Of a DNA stretch of 64,000 nucleotides, positions 49,690 to 62,060 are shown one piece after another. Each line of letters begins with the position of its first letter. Position 1 is the stretch's first letter. The notes beneath the pieces were generated by a model. It saw only the letters and a program-made list of their open reading frames with translations. It was not told the origin of the DNA and did not search any database. The stretch lies in contig CM077115.1 in assembly GCA_039619475.1 (NCBI GenBank), positions 513,690,815 through 513,754,814 on the forward strand. The letters run 5' to 3'. Source of the DNA: Icerya purchasi. Its lineage: Eukaryota > Arthropoda > Insecta > Hemiptera > Monophlebidae. A program made the translations under genes and the position numbers.

Positions 49690-51406
49690 GCCGTTTGCTG
49701 TCTATATTAATATCTTTGATACTTTCAACTGTTTCTGTGCGATATATAGCATCACCAACTCTGAACAGAAAGATTAACCCCTGTAAGAGATACTGTGAGG
49801 AATTCAATAGATACATATTGGTCAACGAAATCTGGTCATTAGTTAAGCGATTTGAAAATAAGAGGCATCAATTTAATCTACCAAAGGGCGCTAGCTGGTT
49901 TCGAGGATTTACTGTATTGGCCGCACCACCCTATGTTCGTTCCCTCCGGCAGAAGAAGTAGATGTAATAAAAACGCAACTGGTAATAATGAAATACAGTT
50001 TTTTTTAATAGCCCTATTACAATTAAAGAAGTACTATTGGACGCGGTGTGGAATAGTACTTTAAGACTAATGACTGAGGAGGATATCAGATCTTATCTGG
50101 TCCTTGTTTACAGGTGGAGACAAACTCATCACCACTATTGTTCAGAAAAAATATATTAACCGACAAATTCATTATATTACCATTAGTGCATAAAATTGTG
50201 AGAATATATAACAATCAGCGGTTCGAAGATTCAAAACTACCATTATTATCCAAAAGAATGAATCAGTTTAGCCCGGCTCTCACTCCTGTGTATCTCTTAG
50301 CGTTTTTAGCCTTTGTTATAACGGCGTTCTAATATATCTGAATGTAAACGTGTAAATATGTTCAATAATTTAAACAAAGCACACCACTTAGATAAATGGA
50401 ACTCACAAATAAGTCAGACTGGCGTTTGCCATTCTTAATATCAGAAATTATTCAAAAGTGAAGTACTAGTGTGAAAATGGGATATTGACAAATTAAGCTT
50501 TTTAGGAGAGGATAGATGTAGATAATGTGATTGCAAAAAGGGAGACGGTTATCAAGAAAGACCACTGAGTAATGAAAGGACCATTTATTTGCGCAGTCGT
50601 AGTTGGTCAAAACGTTATTCTCAGATTTTCGCTTCCGCCGCTATTCTCCGCTCTGTTCGTAGAATTGTATGGCATCCTGCTAGCTTTGGAACACGCGGTT
50701 AAATCAAACCAACGTACAATAACAATAGCCACGGGCTCACTGGCAGCCTTACAGAACATCTAACAAAAATCAAACCATCCGATAGTTGATTCCATAAATG
50801 TAATCCTTCATAATTCACCACCGAGGGTAACCTTTCTGCGGGTTCCTGGTCACGCAAAGATACCAGGAAAACTTATGGCCGATCATGCCGCCAAAGAAGC
50901 ATTAAAAATGCTTCCGGTTCCGTGAATTCAGATTCTACCCGGTGATATCAAGGAAGCGAGTAAAAACTTTGTTTGGAAATTATGGCAGAAAAAATGGGCG
51001 GAGCAACACAATCCATCACACTTACATGCAGTCGAACCATCAGTTCGCGATTGGAAATTTCAGCCAGAAGGTCGAAAAGATCAAGTGGTGCTGTGCCGCC
51101 CACGTATCGGCCATTCCATCCTCACACATGCATATATATTTCAGAAGCTTGCTCCACCAATATGTGACAGATGTGAAGTTCCTATCACCATCCTCCGTCT
51201 TCTAACAGAGTGTCCAAAGATCCTTAACCTATTCTCTAGCTTCCCTCCGCAATATCCCCCTTTTGTCATTCCTATCCCAGGATTCGCCATCCGTCGCATC
51301 CCTTCTCGATCTTTTCAAATCAGTAAACCTATTTTATAAAATATAATAAACTTGCAGACCGCTCTCCCAGTCTAGCTAGCTGCTGTACACAGCGCGGAAG
51401 AAAAAA
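49690..51406 (+). mobile_element. LINE remnant with RNase H and C-terminal domain
   Basis: From 50572 the frame reads LYGILLALEHAVKSNQRTI followed by ATGSLAALQNI (RNase H). In other frames follow FLRVPGHAKIPG and DHAAKEAL. Then from about 50940 comes a C-terminal segment with WAEQHNPSHLHAVEP, RIGHSILTHAYIF, CDRCEVPITILRLLTECPKI, a zinc-knuckle-like end of I-clade LINE ORF2. An A-rich tail lies near 51406. The TDS of RNase H has become TGS, losing a catalytic aspartate. Sequence from 49690 to 50540 is probably the eroded upstream part of the element, but I see no reverse transcriptase motif in it. It runs opposite to the Jockey element. Confidence 0.65.
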
Positions 51407-51844
51407 AATAAAAGAAATTTTCTGATGTTTAAGATCCTCAGAATATTTTCTTGTCTTTCAGTTCTGATTATATTACTCTCCAATAACTCGTTAATTTACA
51501 AGAATGAATTTCCTACGTTAACCTTTTTTTTTTCAACTTTTTTCAAATCGTTCTCTACTCCATTCTTTCAAATTTCACTTTTCATATTTTCCATTTCATT
51601 CTTACGTGTTTCCAAATATCTACAGAATATGTGGATTATGATGATTTTTTTTTTTTTTTTTGGCCTAACAATAAACTATTTGGTCACTATGGAGTCGATG
51701 TAAGAATAATGCCAACTAAGGAGAGATACGTAATATTCAGATATCAGTGTTAACTTTTCGTAATTTTTCATTATACGTAAGTTTTTGTAATTTTAATTGA
51801 CTCATTTTCAACTCATTTCCAGAGATTAACATTTTTTGTACGAC

Positions 51845-52045
51845 ATGAAAGGAATCGCAGTTTTGGTGTTTTACTGCCATATTGTTTTAAATTACAGCAC
51901 AGGCATGGTGTATGCGTTTAAAAATCATCATATGATTGATAATTCAGGTGATTCTGAATCTGAAACGTCACCGTATGAGTGGTTTGATCAGTTACTCGAT
52001 CATTTTACACCGTTTGAATTAACTTCATGGAAACAGGTCAATAGT
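51845..52045 (+). CDS. First coding exon of an S28 serine protease-like gene
   Basis: The ATG at 51845 opens a frame with a hydrophobic signal peptide (MKGIAVLVFYCHIVLNYSTG), an acidic spacer, and then YEWFDQLLDHFTPF...WKQ, which matches the 'F-x-Q-x-L-D-H-F...W-x-Q-R-Y' start of mature S28 peptidases (prolylcarboxypeptidase, thymus-specific serine protease). These are secreted or lysosomal exopeptidases. Two in-phase donors are possible: CAG|GTCAAT after residue 64, which fits the family better, or AGT|GTAAGT after residue 67, which is the stronger site. The catalytic exons are not in the window. The ATG was preferred over the upstream TTG. Confidence 0.55.
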
Positions 52046-53400
52046 GTAAGTTCTATCTTTCTTTACAGGCAATAAAATAGTAATTTTACATTTGTATATT
52101 TACTTTTTTTGTTTATCGCAGTATTTAAATAAAGAGAACTACAGGGTTTGTTCAATGCTAGCGGCGGAGTGGAGGTTTAAAACCTCTTTTCCTTATAATG
52201 TTCGAAAATACGTTATTGTTGTCGATAAAATTTTTTCATTTTTTTATATCGTTATTTTCTTTACTCGTTTATAAATATGTTCCGTATTATTTTATATATA
52301 TATATATATTAAATTCATTCATGCACTAGCGCCGCTATAAACGATCGGCTATTTTTCTAAGGGACGGCATCGGTCTTTGTTTAGACGGCATGGAGATTTT
52401 TTTGTTTGGGTGAGTCAGTGAGTCTACTGCAGGTAGTTGCGGATGCTGCGCGTGTGAGATTCTAGCGACGGCCTTTGTGCGTGTTTTGGTCGGGTAGATG
52501 TGTATACACCTGTGGTACGATATTTCCGTTTTTCTATTTTGTATATTAAATCGTGTTAACGTTTGGTTAAATTCGTATTGGTATTATTTGTTCGTTGTTT
52601 TCGTTAGTTCTTTTTTTGTTTCTCCGGTTTCGATATTTTGTTTTGTGACCCGGCGCGCATCGAGGGTCTTTACAAATTATTTTCGGGATTGACTACTTTC
52701 GAATAAATCGTGTGAAAACTATTCGAGTATAATTATTTCGGTTTTATTTTTTTAAATTTGAACTTTACTTATAAGTATTTATATACTTTTTTTAATTATT
52801 TTATTTACAACAGTTATTCAAAAAAGCAGTGATATGTTTAAAAATACTTTTTGAATAAAATTACAGCACAAAATACAAAATATATTACAGGCAGTAGATA
52901 GAAAACCTGCGTTCTAGGAGAAGAACCAATCAGGAGCGAGTATTTTGTTACGTGACCATGCCCCCTTTTATTCAACTAATCAAGAGTCAATACTCAATCA
53001 AATGACACAACGTTTTTACATCAAACCATCCAGTAAGAGTTTAACGAAAATGCTTCTCTCATAGCGCTACATACAAATGCTAACGCTGTCAATCAATTGA
53101 CCGATGCATGTCTTTACTTGTACATAAATTACTGTTATTCGGTAGCGACTGGTTTTGGAGGATTATGCACACAATGATGTATATACGGTTACGAGCGTCC
53201 GTACACATATGTAAAATTAGTTATTATCATTATTGATTTTTGTTGTTATCAATGTTATCAGTGGTCAGTCTGCAGGAATCACGGTAAAATACAGGTTTTC
53301 GCTGTTCCGGTATTTCTAGGAATCGCGAAGATTTTCGTTCGATCAGTTGCGTAAAACTTTTCTTTGTCCGATACATTATATATGGGGGTAAGTCTATCTC
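52046..53400. other. Probable first intron of the S28-like gene, no feature recognised
   Basis: The stretch near 52320-52690 and 52910-53100 is richer in G and C than its surroundings but has no recognisable coding motif. A sentence-like block (GAAAATGCTTCTCTCATAGC followed by GCTACA) occurs at about 53046 and again at about 53418, showing a small direct duplication at the border of the repeat-rich region. Confidence 0.4.
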
Positions 53401-54226
53401 ACACATCGCAAAAGCGAAAATGCTTCTCTCATAGCGCTACACATAAATGCTAACACAACCGTTGAAACCGGATCTTAACGTTCTTATAATTTCTATTCCA
53501 GTCTATGCCTTATTACGGAACCACACCCTACATGTACACACTAACACAAACATATACTCATACTCAAAGCCCAAGACTACTTTATTCAATACGCATATGG
53601 AACCAACTATTCCTGACGGAATGACATTTTTCTGACGCAACATTTCCACTGCCACAACCGCAAACCTAGTAAAAGCGCATGCATCGTTCTCGCACACATG
53701 TCGATCGTTCGCGATATTGTAATTTTTTTAAATTAACCAAAGTATAATATTTAAAGCATAAAACTAACCTGAGCTCCCCATTCACCGCTTTGTACCATTC
53801 AAATGTATTTTTTAATTTTTTTTTATTTTTCCATGCCTAAGCATTATAAAAATTAGTCTAAGTATATTTCTCATTTTCTACGCTTCCAAAAATTTTTCTT
53901 TATTCTCCGATCGTTAGAAAAGCGCACTGACAGATCACACACTTATATCTATCATATATTATTTTTTCTCACTTACGATTATTTTTCCGTCTGTAAGTAT
54001 TTATGTATGTTTCCCCCAGTTCTAAAAATAAATCCTTCGATGTCTCGCCCCTCAACGAATGCACACCGTCCGATCCCGCGCACACTCTCCTCTCGATAGT
54101 TTCCCTATCGTTCATAATATTTTTTCCGTCCGTAAGTATTATAAAATTAGTCAAAATATATTTTTTCAATTTCTACGGCTCCAAAAATTTTTCCTTATTC
54201 TCCGATCGTTACAAAAGCGCACTGTA

Positions 54227-54532
54227 TAGTGATGGACAACTTCGAAATGTTTCATTCGAATTAATCGATTGTTCGATAACTTCGAATGCATTCGATTGTT
54301 CGATAACTTCGAATGCATTCGATTGTTCCACAGTTGCATTCAAAATGTTATTTCATTCGTATAATTCATTCGTATTCACAACAATCATTTGAATTAAAAT
54401 CATTCGAATCAAAATCATTCGAATTAAAATCATTCGAATTAAAATCATTCGAATCAAAATCATTCGATTGTTTCTTTTTGGCGATTTTTGACTGTTTCGA
54501 TTGTAAAAACATTTCGAAATCGCACAACACTA
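54227..54532. mobile_element. hAT-type MITE with internal minisatellite
   Basis: The ends TAGTGATGGACAACTTCGAA and, from the other strand, TAGTGTTGTGCGATTTCGAA are imperfect inverted repeats. GCACTGTA precedes and GCACTGAC follows, an 8-bp duplication with two later changes. The neighbouring array unit at about 53926 (GCGCACTGACAGATCACACA) is the empty site. The interior holds two blocks: repeats of TTCGATAACTTCGAATGCA and about six copies of an 18-bp ATTCGAATTAAAATC-type unit. It is non-coding. Confidence 0.8.
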
Positions 54533-55969
54533 GCACTGACAGATCACACACTTATATCTACCATAGCGTTAGCCACCGCGAAAGCGAACCATTCGATCCC
54601 GTGCACACTCTGCTCTCGATAGTTTCCCTATCGTTCATAATAATTTTTCCAAGCCTAAGTATTATAGAATTAGTCTAAGTATATTTATTATTTCTTCTCA
54701 CTTACGATTACTTTTCCATCCGTAAATATTTATGTATGTTTTCCCCGGTTCTAAAAATAAATCTATCGATGTCTCGCCCCCTCAACGAAAGCACGCGCAT
54801 CATTCTCACGCACGTGTCATTCGTTCGCGTTACCACTTTTTTTTTCAAAATTAGTCCAAGTATATTTTATTATTTTTCTCATTACGATTATTTTCAGTCC
54901 GCAAGTATTTCTGTATGTTTCCCGAGGTTTTAAAAATTAATCCGAACAAACATCCAGACTGTTGTGAAAGCACACTAACCATTCCCGCACAGATTCTACA
55001 TTATACGTTACTCTATTATGAGTTCTTCAAAAATTGATTCGAATATGTTTTTCATTATTTTTTTTTTTCAATCCTAAAAATTCATTCTTTCTACCCCCAC
55101 CCCCTCCCGGCTAAAATTACCGATCTTTCGTAATCTTCATTTATTTTATCGATTCTAAAAATTAATCAATGGTTCACTCGAAAGCGTACCGTACATTCCC
55201 ACACACATATCTTCTATCATGAATTTCCCTATTGATCATGAACATTTTTCAACGTTAGCCACAATAGCATATCACATTGGTCTCGCATACACACCACATG
55301 CAGTTCTATATGTTTAATTTTTTATTAACGATCTTTATTTTTTTTTTGTACCGGTATTACTTTTTCCTACACAGTCATGTCATCATATACACTTAACATT
55401 GTCAAAATAATTTTAACCTTTCGAGAAAGAAAAATCTCCGATCAATAAAAAATATTTATTAACATCACAATTATTTTTAATATTATTCGTTTCGCTACAA
55501 ACATAATTTTCTTTATTTAATAAACTCATCCACATCATCAATTGTTTCAAGACATTATTGTTTCAAACATCAATCACTCTTTTCCAAGAATTGATAACCT
55601 CCGCAGGTATATATCTCACCGTCGCAACAACCTTTACCTGCATGACTCGCATACCTTCAAGACCACTTGTACATTGCTCGCACGCTATTTACCATTATTC
55701 GATCACAGAATATTTTTCACACTCCCTCACATATGCGCATACACTCAAAGTCTTTGATTACTTTGACGGAACAACATTTTTCCGACGTAACATTTCCGCT
55801 ACCACAACCGATTCAAAGGTAGCTAATGAGATAGACTATCGAAGGGAATCATTCAAGCAGTCAGTATTAGTTTTATGTTAAACATGTGTATTTTCTCGAA
55901 TCTGTGTTCACGCATTATTAAAAAATTTACATCAACGTTAAAGAAAATAATTTCCTACGTTTTTTCTCT

Positions 55970-56036
55970 ATCATTTTTTTTTTCTGTCTTTTATCTTTTC
56001 TTTTTCTCTTTCTTTTTCTCTGTCTTTTTTTTTTTT
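55970..56036 (+). repeat. Pyrimidine-rich tract (T and CT runs)
   Basis: A long run of T, TTTCT and CTTT sequence just upstream of the ATG at 56071. It is low-complexity sequence. Confidence 0.8.
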
Positions 56037-56070
56037 TGAGTGAATAGTTTGAAATACATATTATTCAATC

Positions 56071-57091
56071 ATGAACGCTAATATAGTTAACGTAAGCAGC
56101 AACTCAAAATCAATTAAGGACGCCGAATTTATTCAGAATTCATTTTCGAGTGATATTGTCTCACATACAACTTCATCACCTCCAACACCGCAATTAGATG
56201 ATGGTTATACAGTATAAGAATCAAAATCTTTTGTACGTAATAACACTGATCCTGTATTATTATCAGAACAAGCAGATATATCGAAATATTTTGTAGATAT
56301 CAGCATCTATATAGATTGTGATTATAATTTTCAAGTAACCAAACTAGCAATGATTGATATGTCTGGCGGGAAGTGTTTGCATACACTGTGTAAGCCAAGC
56401 AGAGCATGGTATGCATCAACAATGCCGCATTTACAATGTTCTTTGATGAGTCATTACTTGAAAAACCCTTCATTATTTCCCTGTCGGGGAGAAATATTCA
56501 TGGCACGCAATATATTCACAATATTGTCCCAAAAAACCGAGAGCTCGCATATATATTTTAACGGTATATGCTAAACTTACACTAATGGAACTTAACGAAA
56601 AGTTTGAATTGTTGTGTGACTTAAACTATGAAATCGTTAATATGGATCAAGTCTTTCGACTATATAGTATTGAGAATCTACATGAAGAATATTTTGGTAT
56701 AAGCAATTTGATAACCTGTAAACATCTTAATGAGAATGTTAGTTTTCATTGTGCAGTGAAAAACGTTATGGTGATGAAGGCCTGGTACGATCATGTTATC
56801 CATCCGCTGAAGCTTATGATTAATTTCAATATAAATGATTTAAGACAGTTGTTCATTACAGCCACCAAAGAAATGATAATTACATTATTTCCAAGTTGTG
56901 TTGGAGACATTTATGCATTTCTACCAGATAGATTAAAACAGGATGTTACGATAAAATCACTTCTACCATGTTACGAGCATGAGCATGGTGAAGAATATTA
57001 TATCGATAATGATACATTGCGACAGAGTACTCGAAATTGTATGAAAGTAAAAGATTGTATCGATTGTCAATATACAATTCACGTGGATTAA
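56071..57091 (+). pseudogene. Broken gene of a virus-like or Polinton-like element
   Basis: From the ATG at 56071 one frame runs to 56574 with a single internal TAA near 56215. The next frame then continues to the stop at 57091, so one stop and one frameshift separate it from an intact gene of about 340 codons. The conserved-looking parts are an N-terminal Ser/Thr-rich stretch, KLAMIDMSGGKCLHTLCKP with a Trp nearby, and C-terminal CKHLNENVSFHCAVKNVMVM followed by a WYDH. A '...C.H......HCA..N....WY' ending occurs, in my memory, in an uncharacterised protein of arthropod virus-like mobile elements, perhaps with a nuclease fold. I cannot confirm the family or function. Confidence 0.45.
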
Positions 57092-58110
57092 AAATTCATT
57101 ATTTCAATCGTTTAACAATTTTGTGTATATTTGTATATATTTTGTATATTAATGTATATATTTTTTCCCCAATCATCCGCTCGTTCGTTTTTTATGTTTT
57201 GTTAATCATTTCGTAAATATATTTTTATACATATGAAAATTTTGTTTGTATATATTTGTGTATATTTTCCCCCCTCAATATGTTTCGTTCTATTATATAT
57301 ATTTTTCCTAATTATTTTTCATCTTTTTACACTCCTTTTCAATTCCGTTTATTTAATTATTTCTCTATCTCTCTTTCCCCCTCTTAACTTAAAGTACTGG
57401 TAATGATGAATATTACAAAAATCTAAACCAGTTGTGTAAAGTGTACATATAATTATTGTCTAATTTTCGAATATAATCCCACATAATTTGTTCACATCTT
57501 TTTAGGTTAAAAAATTATATTTTTGATTCTTTCTATAACAAACGAATCTAACTGTTCAACTTTTTCATGTACATCACGTACATCAAGTATTTCCGGAACT
57601 GTGTGAGTTTTCATTAATTTGTAAGACTCAACCTAAGACCTGGAGAGTTCTCTCAAATTTTTTAAAATCTTTTATAATCACATTTTTATAAAAAATATGT
57701 ATTAAGTTCACATGTTATTTAATATTTTTTTTATTTCACAAGTATTTTTCGAGGTATATACGAGATCGTCTATGAGCTGTGTTGATCAATAGAACAACAG
57801 GTAGAAAACCTAGTAGTTTACGAGACACAGCATGTTCAAAGAAAAAACGAGCTAGCGCAAGCTGATCAGAGTTACAACATGCGAGTGAGAGATATATTCT
57901 CGAGAGCAACAGCTTGATTACAAAAAACGTCGAAGATGCATGCTTCTATCCGTGACCAATTATCGCATCAAACATAAAAAAGGTTTGACTAAAAGAATAT
58001 TATTTTCTTTTTCATTCATTCTCGCTACTATTACCACTCGCGCCCCACTGTCAAGACCTCTGAACATACATTACTAACGTCGCCAACACTATAATATTTT
58101 CGCTCTGTGT
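57092..58110. other. Low-complexity AT-rich sequence
   Basis: TGTATATATTT-type repeats fill 57115-57310 and a pyrimidine-rich stretch follows. I see no gene here. Confidence 0.5.
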
Positions 58111-59589
58111 TATTAAATTAACCCAAGTATATTTTTATTCGTTCATTACACAAACATTTTTTTTCAAATCTTTTGTAATATGTCGTACACACATTTATAG
58201 CCTGCAGACACTACTCGCTTCATTACCATGAAAACATCTCTTTCATTGGTACTTATCATAACATAGTTTTTCCTAAAATTGTAGAAAAATTCTCTTCACT
58301 CCATTCATCCAAGGTGATTTATTTCCAAATTTCAAATCATGCATAATTATTTTAGAATTAAATTAAGTATATTTTGTCATTTCCAAAAAATCAAACATCT
58401 CTGTACAGGGTATTAACTCATTTTCACATCAAACATATTATTTTTTTTAATCTATCATACATATTAATTTTTATCATTTAAATTTTTCCTTAATTCACAA
58501 GTAGCTAACCTATAGAAAACATATTATTGTAAACATGCATGACGAAGTTACTCCTTATAATTACATCATGAATTAATTTTTTCTTCATTTTTTTTTTTAC
58601 CATCATGAAATTGTAGTAGTGTTTTTAATTTTTTATTTCCCATACATGACAAAAGCAATAGAATCACGGAATTTATTAATGTGTACACTGTATGCCTCCA
58701 ATAACCTATCAGGCATTTTTTTTAAATTAGTCCAAGCATAGTATTTTTTCAATATCAAAACCGATCATACATAATTTTTTCTTCTATATAATCACTAACC
58801 TATGGAAACACTTTGCTCGTTTTACTCATTCCGAAGCAATCACTCTTTTTCCCTCATGCTAACAAACTTCAAAATTGTATAATATAACATGAAATTATTC
58901 TAAATATATGTTCATGCTATTAAAATTAATATATCAATTAATCTTTATATTCCTTTTGTACATTTCTGAAAAAATCCTACAACATGTTTTAAAATTAGTC
59001 GAAGTATACTATCTTATTACCTAAAATCAATTATTCTCTCATACAGTTTTTCCGATCATACATAATTTTTTTCCATATTATCATTATTTGCAAAGTCATA
59101 CAAAACAACAACATAATTTTAATCATAATTAATCCTTCATTCCATTCCTTTCATGCTATACACCATTATCATTTAATTCAACATTATGAAATTAGTCTAA
59201 ATATACATTCATGCTAGCAAAGTTATTATCTCACCCTTTGCATTGTTTCAAGATGATTTATTTTACATTTTTTCTTTAAATTTCCCTCATACTATTATTT
59301 TTGAAATGTAGGATGATGACTATGATTAGAATTCATGATTATGAAGAGAGACGCATGCTGAAATTGTCATTGTATATGCAAGATGATATGTGATTGCGGG
59401 TGAGTATACATGCATGTAAAATATATGAGTGTGTTAGTAGAAAACATAGATACAGTTATAGAATGAGAGAGATAAAAATATATATTTTGTTATGTTTGAT
59501 ATGTGTATGATAAAGAGGTGAACAATGAATAATCACATTACCCTCACAACTTAGACATTGAGTTATACCTTTACAGCATTTTAAATGTA

Positions 59590-60640
59590 AAAGCAGTGAC
59601 ATTAACATGTAGTAAACGTTTTTATCACTTTTGACTAATTATAACCAATTTTCCAACATTTCTCATCATTTTCTTACATTTTAATATTTTTACACCGTTT
59701 TAGTTAATTTTTGCTATTTAATATCATTTTTCCAGTGTTTTTACCACCTTTCACACAATTTTCATCATTCTTTTAATATCTTTGTTAGGTTTCTTCTTAC
59801 AACTCTTTACCATTTCGATCGTCATTAGTGATATCCATCATTATTTATGCTTTCAATCCTTCCGCTTCATCTATGCACACATACAGCTTAGCAATCGCCA
59901 CAGCCATTGAACACTGTAGAACCACAATCGCGATCTCCATTTGATTATTGGGATTTAAAAGTCACATCTTTGAATGCTTGATCTAATGCATCAACATGAT
60001 CTTTGTATTCGCCCACCCACTGCTGGAGGTTCCGCTTGATATCTTCAACAGACTGTCATACAATCGTTTAATAAGAGAATCCGTAATACCCAAGACATTT
60101 ACTTAACGTTTTCCCAACACATTCACAGACCTACCCTGCACACTAAGGAAATCTTTAAACATCTCTGTAACCATTCCTTTTAAGCTGATGGGAGCAAGGG
60201 ACTCCTATAAACGTTTGTCAATCAACACTTCATTGTTCATCGCCCTGGTTTCACTCGCCGTTACACAGTCATGTAATAAACATTTTCTTCTTGTACAATT
60301 TTCTTATGCTTTAACACTATTACAACATTTTTCCTCATTTTTAACTAATTTTAACCAATTTTCCACTAATTCTTAGCACGTTCTTCTATTTTAGGACTTT
60401 TTTTTTTGCGCTATTTTTTCATCAATTTATATTATTTCACATCGTTTTTCTGATGTTTTTAGTGCTTTTCACACAGTTTTGCTAATTATTTTCGATTATT
60501 TCTTAACATGTTCTTCTGTTTTAGAACCTTTTTGCGCTGTTTTTTCATCAATTTATAATATTTTCCATCATTTTTTTTAGTGTTTTAATACCTTTCACAC
60601 AATTTTACTCAATTTTTCACCATCTTTGAAGATTTTTTCA
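59590..60640. repeat. Diverged tandem repeats of about 150 bp
   Basis: At least three units share, in order, TTTTAACTAATT.TAACCAATT, a TTCTTCT.TTTTAG block, TTTGCGCT.TTTTTTCATCAA, and CTTTTCACACA.TTTT. Clear copies start near 59640, 60340 and 60505. The last unit runs into the left arm of the large inverted repeat. Confidence 0.55.
59840..60265 (-). pseudogene. Degraded unrecognised reading frame
   Basis: On the minus strand, pieces in two frames read like real protein: MNNEVLIDKRL, then APISLKGMVTEMFKDFLSVQ, then VNVLGITDSLIKRLYDSL, then after a frameshift VEDIKRNLQQWVGEYKDHVD and ALDQAFKDVTF. Stops separate them. The last part looks helical and could form a coiled coil. It is more coherent than its surroundings and probably belongs to the same element as the broken gene at 56071. 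No family is recognised. Confidence 0.4.
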
Positions 60641-61541
60641 TTTATCTCATACATTATATGTCTGAATGTGACGATTAACTATCCTTTGAAGTACATTTTA
60701 TAATTCGATATAATGATAGATAATAATGAAAGATCTAATTCAATTTTGTTTAAAATTTATTCAATAATTTTTATGACATTCATCATAATCAATAAAAATG
60801 ATCATTGCTTCAATGTTAAATTATATCAGTTAATTATTAAATATTCATAATATACGGCATAAAAAGATTAATTTAACTGATTATATCCTTCTTCTACCAA
60901 CTTTTCTTGTATCATTCAAATTCCAGCATCTATATCAGTATTTTCCAGTTGTTTAGATGTGTGTAGTATCAATAATCATTCAACCGCTTCATTAGGTTCG
61001 TCAGAATAAATTTATAAGAGGATCTTCAAGATATACTTTGCGACAAATGCTATATGTATGTTTCTTTTTTTTTTTTTGTTTCACCAGGATAAACTTTTAT
61101 ACTATGTATGTTAGATTGAAACGGAGAACATATTTTTTTTTTCTATATTTAGTAAGTGGAGTTCCCTTTAATACACCAGTAACACATACATGAGATCCAG
61201 TAAATTCCAGTATTTGTTCATATAGTGCTAAACCATTATTTGTATATTTATTCTTATCAACATTCATTTCCATCAGTAAATGAATCAAACCTTCTGTGTA
61301 AGGAAATTTGGTTAGTTCTTCCTTTTCCTAAATAAATTTCATCACATTCACAGTTCCATAGAAACTGGTCTTGAGCTCATCATATACTCGTGAGTATTAG
61401 CATTATATAGTATTCAATATACTTGATCATTTATACAGATTCATCACCAGATATTTAAAATAGATCCATTTCACATATATTAATAGACTTATATCCAGAT
61501 GTATTATCACTATTGTTCATAATCTTCTTAATTTTCATCAT
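60527..61541. repeat. Large inverted repeat, left arm (1015 bp)
   Basis: It is the reverse complement of 62986-64000. Position x here pairs with 124527 minus x at every point I compared, including the lengths of homopolymer runs (13 T against 13 A). Both arms are 1015 bp inside the window with no net indel. The repeat probably continues past the right edge, since the window ends inside it. Confidence 0.9.
60869..61378 (-). pseudogene. Broken virus-like element gene, left-arm copy
   Basis: The minus strand gives TKFPYTEGLIHLLMEM, then YTNNGLALYEQILEFTGSHV, then KYRKKKY, a stop, and later DEPNEAVE, LLILHTSKQLENTDIDAG and MIQEKLVEEGY. The pattern 'FPYT.GL..LL......YT...L..Y..IL..T..H', then 'DDPNELV.RL..L.AS', then 'I.EELRE' is known to me from a high-copy uncharacterised arthropod protein family (I believe DUF8207) carried by virus-like mobile elements. 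Several stops make it non-functional. An identical copy is in the right arm. Confidence 0.45.
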
Positions 61542-62060
61542 TATTTTCATAATCATCTTTCTTACTGACACAAGAAAGTTTGTGACGTTTTACCATTGCC
61601 ATATCACTTATTCCATCAGAATCCTTTTTCATCGTTTTAGATATTTGTATTGTTTCCAGAATATCCAATATATGTTTTGTATCAGGTTCAAACACATCAG
61701 ATGAATTATTTATAATAGATTTCCAGAACTGTATTTGCATTATATTTTTTCATTATATCACTATACATTCTTTCCCTTTCACTTTTAAGATATGCTTCAA
61801 TATTTATTCCATTATTACTAATATTAAACATCACTTTACTCGTTGGCATCATTATTACAGATAATTTAAAAGTTCATCAAAACTCACATGTAAATCTTCT
61901 CTATATACACATTTCAGCATCTATTTTGTTCACAGAGATTTCATGTTTATTCGTCAACAGTAATTTATAGAAAGTTTTTTTAATGGCTTAAAGAAATACT
62001 CAGTTCTATCATCCTTATTATATACATAATGTATTTCAAACTGTTCCCTAAATACACTAT
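61528..62060 (-). pseudogene. Degraded frames upstream of the left-arm gene
   Basis: An open piece of 70 codons (61740-61528) contains DVFEPDTKHILDILETIQIS and MVKRHKLSCVSKKDDYE. Further upstream on the same strand are ISNNGINIEAYLKSERERMY, KCVYREDLHVSFDELLNYL and EQFEIHYVYNKDDRTEYFF in other frames. They are probably the 5' part of the left-arm gene or its neighbour. The right arm lacks this sequence because the symmetry ends at 61541/62986. Confidence 0.35.

Larger units (their letters stand above)
53820..59230. repeat. Decayed tandem/dispersed repeat array with AAATTAGTCTAAGTATATTT core
   Basis: Variants of the core occur at about 53849, 54143, 54667, 54847, 58115, 58355, 58723, 58891, 58990 and 59187. 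In the first part the surrounding unit is about 295 bp and also includes TTCTCCGATCGTTA, GCGCACTGACAGATCACACA, TAAGTATTTATGTATGTTT, GATGTCTCGCCCC and TCGATAGTTTCCCTATCGTT, so these are diverged tandem copies. The second part (58.1-59.2 kb) keeps only the core and an ATTCATGCTA block. The broken gene at 56071-57091 lies between the two parts. Confidence 0.65.

Noticed and set aside
53820..59230. CRISPR array
   Set aside because: The core copies are diverged, irregularly spaced and in an animal genome; the spacing and repeat length do not fit.
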